A DNA stretch of 64,000 nucleotides from contig NZ_JAYWTM010000029.1 of NCBI RefSeq assembly GCF_036016195.1, forward strand, positions 1 through 64,000. The letters run 5' to 3'. The notes below the pieces were generated by a model. The model was not told where the DNA came from, searched no databases, and saw nothing but the letters and a program-made list of their open reading frames with translations. How positions within the stretch are numbered: the first letter of the stretch is position 1; each line of letters opens with the position of its first letter. Shown piece after piece: positions 14,556 to 22,492 of the stretch. The stretch comes from Brenneria populi. Lineage in GTDB: Bacteria; Pseudomonadota; Gammaproteobacteria; Enterobacterales; Enterobacteriaceae. The position numbers and the translations under genes are program-made.

Positions 14556-16586
14556 GTGAGCATGGACATGAGCGCTTTCTATCAAACATTCTTTGATGAA
14601 GCAGATGAATTACTGGCGGATATGGAACAGCACCTGCTGTTGCTCGATCCCCAACAGCCCGATACGGAACAGATGAATGCCATTTTTCGGGCCGCTCACT
14701 CGATAAAAGGGGGGGCCGGAACATTTGGCTTTACTGTTTTACAGGAAACAACGCATCTTTTAGAAAACCTACTAGATGGTGCAAGACGCGGCGAAATGCG
14801 CCTTAGCACTGATATCATCAACCTGTTTTTGGAAACTAAAGACATTATGCAGGATCAGTTGGACGCCTATAAAACCGCGCAGGAGCCCAATGCCGAGAGC
14901 TTTGAGTATATCTGTCAGGCTCTGCGCCAACTGGCATTAGAGTCTCAGGCGGAGAACGCCGCGCCTCAGGCGGCGGCAGCGCCGGCCGCTGAACAGAGCT
15001 CGGCCGCGACAGCGACGCCTGCGGCAGTCGTCGGGCAAGGCGAGATGCGTATCGCGCTCACCGGCCTTAAGCCGCAGGAAATTCCCCAAATGCTGGAGGA
15101 GCTCGGCAACCTGGGCACCGTGAAGGATCCTCATCAAACGGATAACAGCTTGGAAGTGACCTTGGCGACCTCCGCCAGCGAAGATGATATCAGCGCGGTG
15201 CTGTGCTTCGTGCTGGAGCCTGAGCAAATTAATTTTCATCCGCAGGCAACGACGGCTTCGCCGGAAAAAACGCCGGCCGACGCCAAGCTGGCCGCGGAGG
15301 AGCCTGTCGCGCCGCAGAGCGCGCCCGCCGCGCCGGCTTCTACGGCGGCGCCTGTCGCCAAGCCGCATCCCGCCTCCGGCGCCGCTAAACACAAAACGGG
15401 CGACACCAGTATTCGCGTAGCGGTGGAAAAGGTCGATCAGCTGATAAATTTGGTCGGCGAATTGGTGATTACGCAGTCCATGCTGGCCCAGCGTTCAAGC
15501 GAACTTGATCCGGTCGCGCACGGCGATTTGCTCAATAGCATGGGGCAATTGGAGCGTAACGCCCGCGATTTGCAAGAGTCCGTGATGTCTATCCGTATGA
15601 TGCCGATGGAGTATGTTTTCAGCCGTTTCCCGCGGCTGGTTCGCGATCTGGCGGCCAAGCTGGACAAACAGGTGGAGCTGACGCTGCTCGGCAGCTCTAC
15701 CGAGCTGGATAAGAGTCTGATTGAACGAATTATCGATCCGCTTACCCACCTGGTGCGCAACAGCCTTGACCACGGCATCGAATCGCCGGAGAAACGCGTC
15801 GCCGCGGGTAAACCGGAGGTCGGAAACCTGACGCTGTCCGCTGAACATCAGGGCGGGAACATCTGCATCGAAGTCGTTGATGACGGCGCTGGTCTTAATC
15901 GCGAAAAGATTTTGGCGAAGGCGCTTTCGCAAGGGCTGGCGGTGAGCGACGGCATGTCTGATGAGGAGGTCGGCATGCTGATTTTCGCGCCGGGCTTCTC
16001 TACCGCGGAGAAAGTGACCGACGTTTCCGGCCGCGGCGTCGGTATGGACGTGGTGAAACGTAACATTCAAGAGATGGGCGGCCACGTCGAAATCCATTTC
16101 CAGGCGGGAAAAGGCACCACGATCCGCATTCTGCTGCCGTTAACGCTGGCGATCCTCGACGGTATGTCGGTGAAGGTCAATAACGATGTCTTTATCCTGC
16201 CGCTTAACGCCGTGATGGAGTCATTGCAGCCGCAGGCCGAGGACCTCTATCCGCTGGCCGGCGGAGAGCGCGTTTTGCAAGTGCGCGGCGAGTATTTACC
16301 GCTGGTCGAGCTGTTCCATATTTTTGATGTTGAAGGCGCGAAAACCGATCCGACTCAGGGTATTGTGGTGATATTGCAGAGCGCGGGCCGTCGCTATGCG
16401 CTGCTGGTGGATCAACTTATCGGCCAGCATCAGGTCGTGGTTAAAAACTTAGAAAGTAATTATCGCAAGGTGCCAGGCGTTTCCGCCGCGACTATTTTGG
16501 GTGACGGCAGTGTTGCGCTGATTGTGGATGTTTCAGCGTTACAGGCGCTTAATCGTGAAAAACGCGTGGTTGAAACCGCTGCTTAA
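14556..16586 (+). CDS. cheA: Chemotaxis histidine kinase CheA
   Basis: CheA autophosphorylates in receptor arrays and passes phosphate to CheY and CheB. The 676-residue protein has all five domains: P1 Hpt with the phosphorylated His48 (RAAHSIKGGAG), an Ala/Pro-rich linker, a P2 domain (about 160-230), an Ala/Pro-rich second linker, P3 dimerisation from about 290, the P4 ATPase with its N, G1 and G2 boxes (HLVRNSLDHG, GRGVGMDVVK), and the P5 CheW-like domain. The GTG start with MSMDMS matches E. coli. The linkers are expanded with Ala-Pro repeats. Met98 is kept at the position of the E. coli internal start for the short form. Confidence 0.97.
   Translation: MSMDMSAFYQTFFDEADELLADMEQHLLLLDPQQPDTEQMNAIFRAAHSIKGGAGTFGFTVLQETTHLLENLLDGARRGEMRLSTDIINLFLETKDIMQDQLDAYKTAQEPNAESFEYICQALRQLALESQAENAAPQAAAAPAAEQSSAATATPAAVVGQGEMRIALTGLKPQEIPQMLEELGNLGTVKDPHQTDNSLEVTLATSASEDDISAVLCFVLEPEQINFHPQATTASPEKTPADAKLAAEEPVAPQSAPAAPASTAAPVAKPHPASGAAKHKTGDTSIRVAVEKVDQLINLVGELVITQSMLAQRSSELDPVAHGDLLNSMGQLERNARDLQESVMSIRMMPMEYVFSRFPRLVRDLAAKLDKQVELTLLGSSTELDKSLIERIIDPLTHLVRNSLDHGIESPEKRVAAGKPEVGNLTLSAEHQGGNICIEVVDDGAGLNREKILAKALSQGLAVSDGMSDEEVGMLIFAPGFSTAEKVTDVSGRGVGMDVVKRNIQEMGGHVEIHFQAGKGTTIRILLPLTLAILDGMSVKVNNDVFILPLNAVMESLQPQAEDLYPLAGGERVLQVRGEYLPLVELFHIFDVEGAKTDPTQGIVVILQSAGRRYALLVDQLIGQHQVVVKNLESNYRKVPGVSAATILGDGSVALIVDVSALQALNREKRVVETAA
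14847..16586 (+). CDS. cheA: Possible short form CheA(S) from an internal start
   Basis: An in-frame ATG at codon 98 (MQDQLDAYK) coincides exactly with the alternative start that makes CheA(S) in E. coli. The short form lacks His48, binds CheZ and localises the phosphatase to the array. The preceding GAAACTAAAGACATT is a weak ribosome-binding region, as it is in E. coli. Position conservation is seen; use of the start here is inferred. Confidence 0.5.
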   Translation: MQDQLDAYKTAQEPNAESFEYICQALRQLALESQAENAAPQAAAAPAAEQSSAATATPAAVVGQGEMRIALTGLKPQEIPQMLEELGNLGTVKDPHQTDNSLEVTLATSASEDDISAVLCFVLEPEQINFHPQATTASPEKTPADAKLAAEEPVAPQSAPAAPASTAAPVAKPHPASGAAKHKTGDTSIRVAVEKVDQLINLVGELVITQSMLAQRSSELDPVAHGDLLNSMGQLERNARDLQESVMSIRMMPMEYVFSRFPRLVRDLAAKLDKQVELTLLGSSTELDKSLIERIIDPLTHLVRNSLDHGIESPEKRVAAGKPEVGNLTLSAEHQGGNICIEVVDDGAGLNREKILAKALSQGLAVSDGMSDEEVGMLIFAPGFSTAEKVTDVSGRGVGMDVVKRNIQEMGGHVEIHFQAGKGTTIRILLPLTLAILDGMSVKVNNDVFILPLNAVMESLQPQAEDLYPLAGGERVLQVRGEYLPLVELFHIFDVEGAKTDPTQGIVVILQSAGRRYALLVDQLIGQHQVVVKNLESNYRKVPGVSAATILGDGSVALIVDVSALQALNREKRVVETAA

Positions 16587-16619
16587 CAATAAATAGAAGG
16601 TTGATGAAAGGTGGAAAAC

Positions 16620-17117
16620 ATGACTGGACTTGCAAACGTCACGAAACTGGCGGGTGAAACGGTAGGACAGGAGTTCCTGATTTTTACCCTGGGTGATGAG
16701 GAGTACGGCGTTGATATTTTAAAAGTGCAGGAAATTCGCGGTTATGATCAGGTAACCCGCATTGCCAATACGCCCGCTTTTATCAAAGGCGTCACTAATC
16801 TGCGCGGCGTGATTGTGCCTATCGTTGATTTACGTATCAAATTCGCTCAGCAGGAGGTCGATTACGACGACAATACCGTCGTTATCGTGCTGAACCTCGG
16901 ACAGCGCGTGGTCGGCATTGTCGTCGACGGCGTATCCGATGTGCTTTCTTTAACCGCCGATCAGATTCGTCCGGCGCCGGAGTTCGCGGTTACGCTGTCA
17001 ACCGAGTACCTGACGGGGTTGGGCTCGTTGGGCGAAAGAATGCTGATTCTGGTCGATATTGAAAAACTGTTGAGCAGCGAAGAGATGGCGCTGGTCGACA
17101 GCGTGATGAAAGTCTGA
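16620..17117 (+). CDS. cheW: Chemotaxis coupling protein CheW
   Basis: CheW links receptors to CheA. The 165-residue protein follows E. coli CheW almost residue for residue (GDEEYGVDILKVQEIRGYDQ, NLRGVIVPIVDLR). The ATG at 16620 is preferred over the in-frame GTG at 16611 because it aligns with the E. coli start (MTG) and stands six bases after AGGTGG. It is last in the motA operon, and a strong intrinsic terminator follows. Confidence 0.97.
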   Translation: MTGLANVTKLAGETVGQEFLIFTLGDEEYGVDILKVQEIRGYDQVTRIANTPAFIKGVTNLRGVIVPIVDLRIKFAQQEVDYDDNTVVIVLNLGQRVVGIVVDGVSDVLSLTADQIRPAPEFAVTLSTEYLTGLGSLGERMLILVDIEKLLSSEEMALVDSVMKV

Positions 17118-17132
17118 GTTATTTGCCTGTCG

Positions 17133-17160
17133 GTGGGGCCATCCGCGGCCCCACGCTTTT
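17133..17160 (+). terminator. Rho-independent terminator after cheW
   Basis: GTGGGGCC (17133-17140) and GGCCCCAC (17147-17154) form a perfect eight-base-pair GC-rich stem with a six-base loop, followed by GCTTTTCT. It ends the motAB-cheAW transcript 15 bases after the stop codon. Confidence 0.85.
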
Positions 17161-17190
17161 CTCATCCTTTCCCCCGCATTCGAAAAATCA

Positions 17191-17217
17191 TAAAGATATT
17201 CGTTGTCATGCCGATAC
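17191..17217 (+). promoter_or_regulatory. Sigma-28 promoter of the Tar-like receptor and cheRBYZ
   Basis: TAAAGATA, an 11-base spacer and GCCGATAC match the FliA consensus at 13 of 16 positions. The site is between the cheW terminator and the receptor gene, where the class III tar (meche) promoter lies in E. coli. Confidence 0.88.
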
Positions 17218-17250
17218 TACCGATAGTCGATCTACTCAAGGGATATGAAT

Positions 17251-18936
17251 ATGTTCAGTCGTATGAAGGTTGTTACAAGCTTGGTACTCATATTGGTGCT
17301 ATTCGGCGTGCTTCAACTGATTTCGGCCGGTTTGTTTTTTAACTCATTAACAACGGACAAAAATATTTTTAGTTCGACTCAGGTCATTAATCAGAAGCGG
17401 GCGGAATTAGACTCGGCATGGTCATATTTGCTGCAGACGCGGAATACGCTAAATCGGGCCGGTATTCGTATCGTATTGGATAGAGAAGGACAGGGAGCCG
17501 GCGCCGCGTCTGATGAGCTGCTCAATCTGGCTAAAACCCAGCTGAATACGGCCGGCGCGCATTTTGGCAACTATGAAAAAACGGCGCTGGTTGCGCAACA
17601 GGATCCGGCCGTCGCCCGCGTGTTGAAAGAAAACTACGCGACGCTGCATCAGGCGTTATCCGAACTGGTTCAGTTTCTCGCCAATGATGAGTTCGCAAAA
17701 TTCGTCGAGCAGCCTACCCAGAGCTACCAGGATAACTTTGAAAAGGCCTATTACGCCTATCGGGCGGATAGCGATAAGGTGTATCAGTCAGGAGTCGCGG
17801 AAAACGACTCCGCCTATGATTCGGCGCTTTGGGTGCTGGGCGCCGTCATTATTTTGGTTCTTGCCCTGGTGCTGGTCTCCTGGTTCGGCATCCAGAAATT
17901 AATCACTCGGCCGCTTCATGCCATCGTCGAGCATATCCGCCATCTCGCCAGGGGAGATCTGACGAAGAGCATCGCTTTTCACAGCAAAAATGAAATGGGG
18001 ATATTGGCGGACAGCCTGCGGAATATGCAAAGCGAATTTGTCACCACGGTAAGCGCGGTGCGTCAGGGGACGGATGCCATCTATACCGGCGCCGGCGAAA
18101 TCAGCGCGGGCAATAACAACCTCTCTTCGCGCACCGAGCAGCAAGCGGCCTCATTGGAGGAAACGGCGGCCAGTATGGAGCAGTTGACCTCCACCGTAAA
18201 ACAGAATGCCGAGAATGCCCGCCAGGCCAGTCAATTAGCGTTAAGCGCGTCGGAAACGGCGCAAAAGGGCGGCAAGGTCGTTGATAACGTGGTGAGAACG
18301 ATGCACAACATTGCGGGCAGCTCGCAGAAAATCGCCGATATCACCAGCGTGATTGACGGCATCGCTTTCCAAACGAATATTCTGGCGCTGAACGCGGCGG
18401 TTGAGGCCGCGCGCGCCGGCGAGCAGGGGCGCGGCTTCGCGGTGGTGGCCGGTGAGGTTCGTAATCTGGCGCAGCGCAGCGCTCAGGCGGCAAAAGAAAT
18501 TAAAGGTTTGATTGAAGATTCCGTAAATCGTGTCGATGAAGGTTCTGTACTGGTTGAAAGTGCGGGTGAAACGATGCAGGAGATCGTCAGTGCGGTAACC
18601 CGGGTGACGGACATCATGGGCGAGATTGCCTCCGCTTCCGATGAACAAAGCAAAGGTATCGATCAGGTCAGTCAGGCCGTTACGGAAATGGACAGCGTGA
18701 CGCAGCAAAACGCGTCGTTAGTTGAAGAGTCCGCCGCCGCCGCGGTGGCGTTGGAAGAGCAGGTCAGGATCCTCAATGAGGCCGTCGCGGTATTTCGTAT
18801 CGCCGATGCGGCAGGAAAGGCCTACCAGGCGCCGCCGGTAGAGAATCGTCAAAAACCGGCGTTGCTGGCGGTATCCGCGGATAGCGATAAAAAATCAAAA
18901 GGAAGCCCGTCGGCAGAGAACTGGGAAACGTTCTAA
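17251..18936 (+). CDS. Methyl-accepting chemotaxis protein, Tar/Tsr type
   Basis: This 561-residue receptor occupies the tar position between cheW and cheR. It has TM1 (about 6-27), a four-helix periplasmic sensor, TM2 (about 190-212), HAMP, and a signalling coiled coil with methylation helices and the conserved tip (GEQGRGFAVVAGEVRNLAQR). The NWETF pentapeptide at the C-terminus binds CheR and CheB. The periplasmic part has Tar-like elements (LLQTRNTLNRAGIRIVLDRE, including arginines where Tar binds aspartate), so an amino acid ligand is plausible. The ATG at 17251 is chosen over 17245 because AAGGGA lies seven bases ahead and MFSRMKVV aligns with the E. coli start. Confidence 0.93.
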   Translation: MFSRMKVVTSLVLILVLFGVLQLISAGLFFNSLTTDKNIFSSTQVINQKRAELDSAWSYLLQTRNTLNRAGIRIVLDREGQGAGAASDELLNLAKTQLNTAGAHFGNYEKTALVAQQDPAVARVLKENYATLHQALSELVQFLANDEFAKFVEQPTQSYQDNFEKAYYAYRADSDKVYQSGVAENDSAYDSALWVLGAVIILVLALVLVSWFGIQKLITRPLHAIVEHIRHLARGDLTKSIAFHSKNEMGILADSLRNMQSEFVTTVSAVRQGTDAIYTGAGEISAGNNNLSSRTEQQAASLEETAASMEQLTSTVKQNAENARQASQLALSASETAQKGGKVVDNVVRTMHNIAGSSQKIADITSVIDGIAFQTNILALNAAVEAARAGEQGRGFAVVAGEVRNLAQRSAQAAKEIKGLIEDSVNRVDEGSVLVESAGETMQEIVSAVTRVTDIMGEIASASDEQSKGIDQVSQAVTEMDSVTQQNASLVEESAAAAVALEEQVRILNEAVAVFRIADAAGKAYQAPPVENRQKPALLAVSADSDKKSKGSPSAENWETF

Positions 18937-19284
18937 TACATGCCGTCGCTTGAATCATGTTCGTCAGATACGCGCGTCAGGCGTATCCGGCGGCGTGTCG
19001 ACGGCGCCGGAGGGGAATATTCGCGGATACTTGAGTAAGTGTGCCAGCTGTTACTGAGATGGATAGCGCCACCCAGCAAAATGCAGCGTTAGTAGAATAC
19101 GTATCGCGCTCGTCCGCATAGAGAACCGGTCGTGATACCGAACAATACAGGATCGGCGGTTCATCTTGCGTCGTGAGCAAGATAATTCTCTGATAAATGA
19201 TAACAAAGACAAACCTACTATAGCTGTAAGGGAAGTTCAGATTGGATAAGACCATAGCAAAAATAGATATCCGGGCGGTTTAAT
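18937..19284 (+). other. Gap between receptor and cheR with hairpins and a tap-like remnant
   Basis: These 348 bases hold no intact gene. Two inverted repeats follow the receptor stop: GATACGC/GCGTATC (18967-18987) and CCGGCG/CGCCGG (18987-19010). They could act as terminators or attenuators, but neither has a T-run. The 26-codon remnant of a second chemoreceptor lies at 19041-19121. In E. coli the tap gene occupies this site. Confidence 0.6.
19041..19121 (+). pseudogene. Remnant of a second chemoreceptor C-terminus
   Basis: One frame reads VPAVTEMDSATQQNAALVE, which matches the conserved receptor stretch found near residue 480 of the upstream gene, then diverges and stops. It has no start or ribosome-binding site. 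It is best explained as what is left of a receptor gene once standing between the Tar-like gene and cheR, after an internal deletion. Its third-position differences from the upstream gene argue against a recent copy of that gene. Confidence 0.7.
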
Positions 19285-20160
19285 ATGAAGAGTACGCCAT
19301 CGCAAAATCGCCCCGAACCTGCATCTATCCTGACGCAGATGGTAGACCGGTTGCCGCTGTCGGATGTCCATTTTCGACGCATCAGCCAGTTAATTTATCA
19401 GCGTGCCGGTATTGTGCTGGCCGATCACAAAAGAGAAATGGTTTATAACCGCTTGGTCAGGCGACTGCGTCTGCTTGGGATCAATGACTTTGGCCAATAT
19501 CTGGCATTATTGGAGTCCGACCCCAACAGCGCCGAATGGCAGGCTTTTATTAACGCGCTCACGACCAATCTGACGGCATTTTTCCGTGAGGCGCACCATT
19601 TTCCCATACTGGCCGAACATGCCCGCAAGCGTCCTAATGGTTACAGCGTCTGGAGCACGGCGGCGTCGACCGGGGAAGAACCCTACTCTCTGGCGATGAC
19701 GCTGGCCGAGGTTTTTGGCCATCGGGCCAATAGCAATTGTCAGATCGTGGCCAGCGATATTGACACGCAGGTATTGGAAAAAGCCACCGCCGGTATCTAT
19801 CGGCAGGAGGAATTGCGCTCGCTTTCTCCTCAGCAACTACAGCGTTTCTTTTTACGCGGCACCGGCCCGCACAGCGGGCTGGTGAGAGTTAGGCCGGAAC
19901 TTGCGTCGATGGTGCATTTTCAGCAATTAAATTTGCTGGCGCCGGAGTGGCCGGTGCCCGCGCCGTTTGATGCGATCTTTTGTCGTAACATAATGATTTA
20001 TTTCGATAAAGAAACGCAGGAACGTATCCTGCGTCGCTTTGTCCCGTTGCTTAAGCCGGGCGGATTGCTGTTTGCCGGACACTCAGAGAATTTCAGCCAG
20101 ATTAGTCGGGAGTTCTATTTGCGCGGGCAGACTGTCTATGGACTGGCTAAGGAAAGATAA
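19285..20160 (+). CDS. cheR: Chemotaxis protein methyltransferase CheR
   Basis: CheR methylates receptor glutamates using S-adenosylmethionine. The 291-residue protein has the N-terminal helical domain (FRRISQLIYQRAGIVLADHK), then the methyltransferase core with VWSTAASTGEEPYSLAM as the cofactor-binding motif and the CRNIMIYFD motif. The beta-subdomain that binds the receptor NWETF tail is present. Its stop overlaps the cheB start. It is first of the cheRBYZ set and is probably transcribed from the Tar-like receptor promoter. Confidence 0.97.
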   Translation: MKSTPSQNRPEPASILTQMVDRLPLSDVHFRRISQLIYQRAGIVLADHKREMVYNRLVRRLRLLGINDFGQYLALLESDPNSAEWQAFINALTTNLTAFFREAHHFPILAEHARKRPNGYSVWSTAASTGEEPYSLAMTLAEVFGHRANSNCQIVASDIDTQVLEKATAGIYRQEELRSLSPQQLQRFFLRGTGPHSGLVRVRPELASMVHFQQLNLLAPEWPVPAPFDAIFCRNIMIYFDKETQERILRRFVPLLKPGGLLFAGHSENFSQISREFYLRGQTVYGLAKER

Positions 20161-21212
20161 TGAATAAAATTAAAGTGTTATGCGTTGATGATTCTGCCCT
20201 TATGCGTCAGATCATGACGGAAATCATTAACAGCCATCCCGATATGGAGGTGGTTGCGACCGCGCCCGATCCGTTAGTCGCCCGCGACTTGATTAAAAAA
20301 TTCAATCCGCAGGTATTAACGCTGGATGTGGAAATGCCGCGTATGGACGGGCTGGATTTTCTCGAAAAGTTAATGCGTTTGCGTCCGATGCCGGTGGTTA
20401 TGGTGTCGTCTCTAACCGGGAAGGGGTCCGAAATCACCTTGCGCGCCCTGGAATTGGGGGCGATCGATTTTGTCACCAAACCGCAGTTGGGGATTCGCGA
20501 AGGCATGCTGGCGTACAGCGAGCTGATCGCTGAAAAAATTCGTATGGCCGCCAAGGCGCGCCTGCCGCAGCGCCGGCAGACCAATGAACCGATGGCGATT
20601 ATTCAGCATACGCCGCTGCTCAGCAGCGAAAAACTGATTGCGATAGGCGCGTCGACGGGGGGAACCGAGGCGATACGCCATGTGTTGCAGCCCCTGCCGC
20701 CGACCAGCCCCGCGCTGCTGATTACGCAGCATATGCCGCCGGGGTTTACCAAGTCTTTTGCCGAACGGCTGAACAAGCTCTGTCAGATCACGGTGAAGGA
20801 AGCCGAGGATGGCGAGCGTGTTTTACCCGGTCATGCCTATATCGCTCCGGGGGCGCGGCATCTTGAACTGGCGCGCAGCGGCGCTAATTACCAGGTGCGC
20901 TTAAATGACGGTCCGCCGGTTAACCGTCACCGTCCATCGGTTGATGTATTGTTTCGTTCGGTTGCGCAGTATGCCGGACGAAATGCCGTAGGGGTCATCC
21001 TTACGGGAATGGGAAACGACGGAGCCGCCGGTTTGTTGGAACTTCATCAGGCCGGTGCCTATACCCTGGCACAAGACGAAGCGAGTTGCGTGGTGTTTGG
21101 CATGCCGCGCGAAGCTATCGCTATGGGGGGCGTCGACGAAGTGGTGGATCTGCACCAGGTTAGCCAGCGGATGCTGGCACAAATCTCTGCCGGACAGGCA
21201 TTACGTATATAG
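20160..21212 (+). CDS. cheB: Chemotaxis response regulator methylesterase CheB
   Basis: CheB removes methyl groups and deamidates glutamines on receptors when phosphorylated by CheA. The 350-residue protein has a receiver domain with Asp10, Asp11 and the phosphorylation site Asp56 (TLDVEMPRMDG), a linker, and a methylesterase domain with the Ser165 (IGASTGGTEA), His191 (TQHMPPGF) and Asp287 (GMGNDGAAG) catalytic triad. It overlaps the cheR stop by one base. Confidence 0.97.
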   Translation: MNKIKVLCVDDSALMRQIMTEIINSHPDMEVVATAPDPLVARDLIKKFNPQVLTLDVEMPRMDGLDFLEKLMRLRPMPVVMVSSLTGKGSEITLRALELGAIDFVTKPQLGIREGMLAYSELIAEKIRMAAKARLPQRRQTNEPMAIIQHTPLLSSEKLIAIGASTGGTEAIRHVLQPLPPTSPALLITQHMPPGFTKSFAERLNKLCQITVKEAEDGERVLPGHAYIAPGARHLELARSGANYQVRLNDGPPVNRHRPSVDVLFRSVAQYAGRNAVGVILTGMGNDGAAGLLELHQAGAYTLAQDEASCVVFGMPREAIAMGGVDEVVDLHQVSQRMLAQISAGQALRI

Positions 21213-21249
21213 CGGCTCCCGGTGAGCAATAAATATTTTAGGAGTAGGT

Positions 21250-21639
21250 ATGGCCGATAAAGAACTCAGGTTTTTAGTGGTGGATGATTTTTCGACAATG
21301 CGCCGAATTGTTCGCAACCTACTAAAGGAGCTGGGCTTTAATAACGTGGAAGAGGCGGAAGACGGCGCCGATGCGCTGAATAAGCTTCGTGCCGGCGCTT
21401 TCGATTTCGTTATTTCCGACTGGAATATGCCCAATATGGACGGATTGGAGTTGCTGCAAACGATTCGTGCCGACGCGGCGCTGTCAAAACTTCCGGTGCT
21501 GATGGTAACGGCGGAAGCGAAGAAAGAAAACATTATCGCCGCGGCACAGGCTGGCGCCAGCGGTTATGTCGTCAAACCATTTACTGCGGCTACCCTGGAA
21601 GAGAAGCTGGGTAAGATTTTTGAAAAACTGGGTATGTAA
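21250..21639 (+). CDS. cheY: Chemotaxis response regulator CheY
   Basis: Phospho-CheY binds FliM and switches the motor to clockwise rotation. The 129-residue single-domain receiver has every key residue at the E. coli numbering: Asp12, Asp13, Asp57 (ISDWNMPNMDG), Thr87 and Lys109. A TTTAGGAGT ribosome-binding site precedes the ATG. It stands 37 bases after cheB and 9 bases before cheZ. Confidence 0.98.
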   Translation: MADKELRFLVVDDFSTMRRIVRNLLKELGFNNVEEAEDGADALNKLRAGAFDFVISDWNMPNMDGLELLQTIRADAALSKLPVLMVTAEAKKENIIAAAQAGASGYVVKPFTAATLEEKLGKIFEKLGM

Positions 21640-21648
21640 GGGGATCTT

Positions 21649-22296
21649 ATGAAGCCACATCCAATGCCGCCCGTAAACGATACTGCTTCCGCTACAGAGA
21701 TTATTTCCCGTATTGGTCAGCTGACCCGCATGCTGCGCGACAGCCTGCGGGAACTGGGGCTGGACAACGCGATAGCCGAAGCGGCGGAGGCGATCCCGGA
21801 TGCGCGCGATCGTCTTGATTACGTAGTTCAAATGACGGCTCAGGCGGCCGAGCGGGCGTTGAGCAGCGTCGAAGCGGCGCAGCCGCGTCAGAACCAGTTA
21901 GAGTCCGAAGCCAAATCCCTGAAGTCGCGTTGGGATGAGTGGTTTGAAAATCCCATCGAGCTGGCCGACGCGCGCGAACTGGTGACCGACACGCGTAAAT
22001 ACCTGGAAGAGGTGCCGGAGCATACGTCATTCACCAACGCGCAGCTGTTGGAAATCATGATGGCGCAGGACTTCCAGGATCTGACCGGTCAGGTCATCAA
22101 ACGCATGATGGCCGTTATTCAGGAAATTGAGAAACAGTTACTTATGGTTCTGTTGGAAAATATACCTGAAAAATCGGCGGAGCCGAAACGCGCCAACGAC
22201 GGTTTGCTGAATGGCCCGCAGGTTGATAAAAGCGCGGCCGGCGTCGTTTCTAACCAGGATCAGGTCGATGACCTGCTGGATAGCCTGGGTTTTTAA
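21649..22296 (+). CDS. cheZ: CheY-P phosphatase CheZ
   Basis: CheZ speeds CheY-P dephosphorylation. In this 215-residue protein the catalytic segment DFQDLTGQVIKR places Asp144 and Gln148 at the positions of E. coli Asp143/Gln147. The C-terminal CheY-tethering helix DQVDDLLDSLGF is identical to the E. coli sequence. It is mostly one long helical hairpin that dimerises. It is last in the che operon. Confidence 0.97.
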   Translation: MKPHPMPPVNDTASATEIISRIGQLTRMLRDSLRELGLDNAIAEAAEAIPDARDRLDYVVQMTAQAAERALSSVEAAQPRQNQLESEAKSLKSRWDEWFENPIELADARELVTDTRKYLEEVPEHTSFTNAQLLEIMMAQDFQDLTGQVIKRMMAVIQEIEKQLLMVLLENIPEKSAEPKRANDGLLNGPQVDKSAAGVVSNQDQVDDLLDSLGF

Positions 22297-22331
22297 ATCG
22301 TTACCGAGCCATGCGCGCTCTTTTCCCTACG

Positions 22332-22358
22332 GCGGCGGCCAGCGTTCCTGTCCGCCGC
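22332..22358 (+). terminator. Hairpin between cheZ and flhB
   Basis: GCGGCGG (22332-22338) and CCGCCGC (22352-22358) can pair across 13 bases, 35 bases after the cheZ stop. Only a short CTT follows, so this is a weak candidate terminator or attenuator at the end of the che transcript. Confidence 0.35.
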
Positions 22359-22492
22359 ATCTTCACGCCGTATTCGCCACTATCCGTGAAACAGTCGTCA
22401 GTTTCTCCTCTTGTTCCCGCCATCGGAATCGCCGCGGTTTGTCATGCTAGGCAGAAAATAGCTATCTCAATCCTAAAAATCAGGAAAGTGTT

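Noticed and set aside
14937..15392. Arg-rich 151-residue frame on the minus strand within cheA
   Set aside because: It is antisense to the Ala/Pro-rich linkers of CheA, and its arginine bias comes from those codons.
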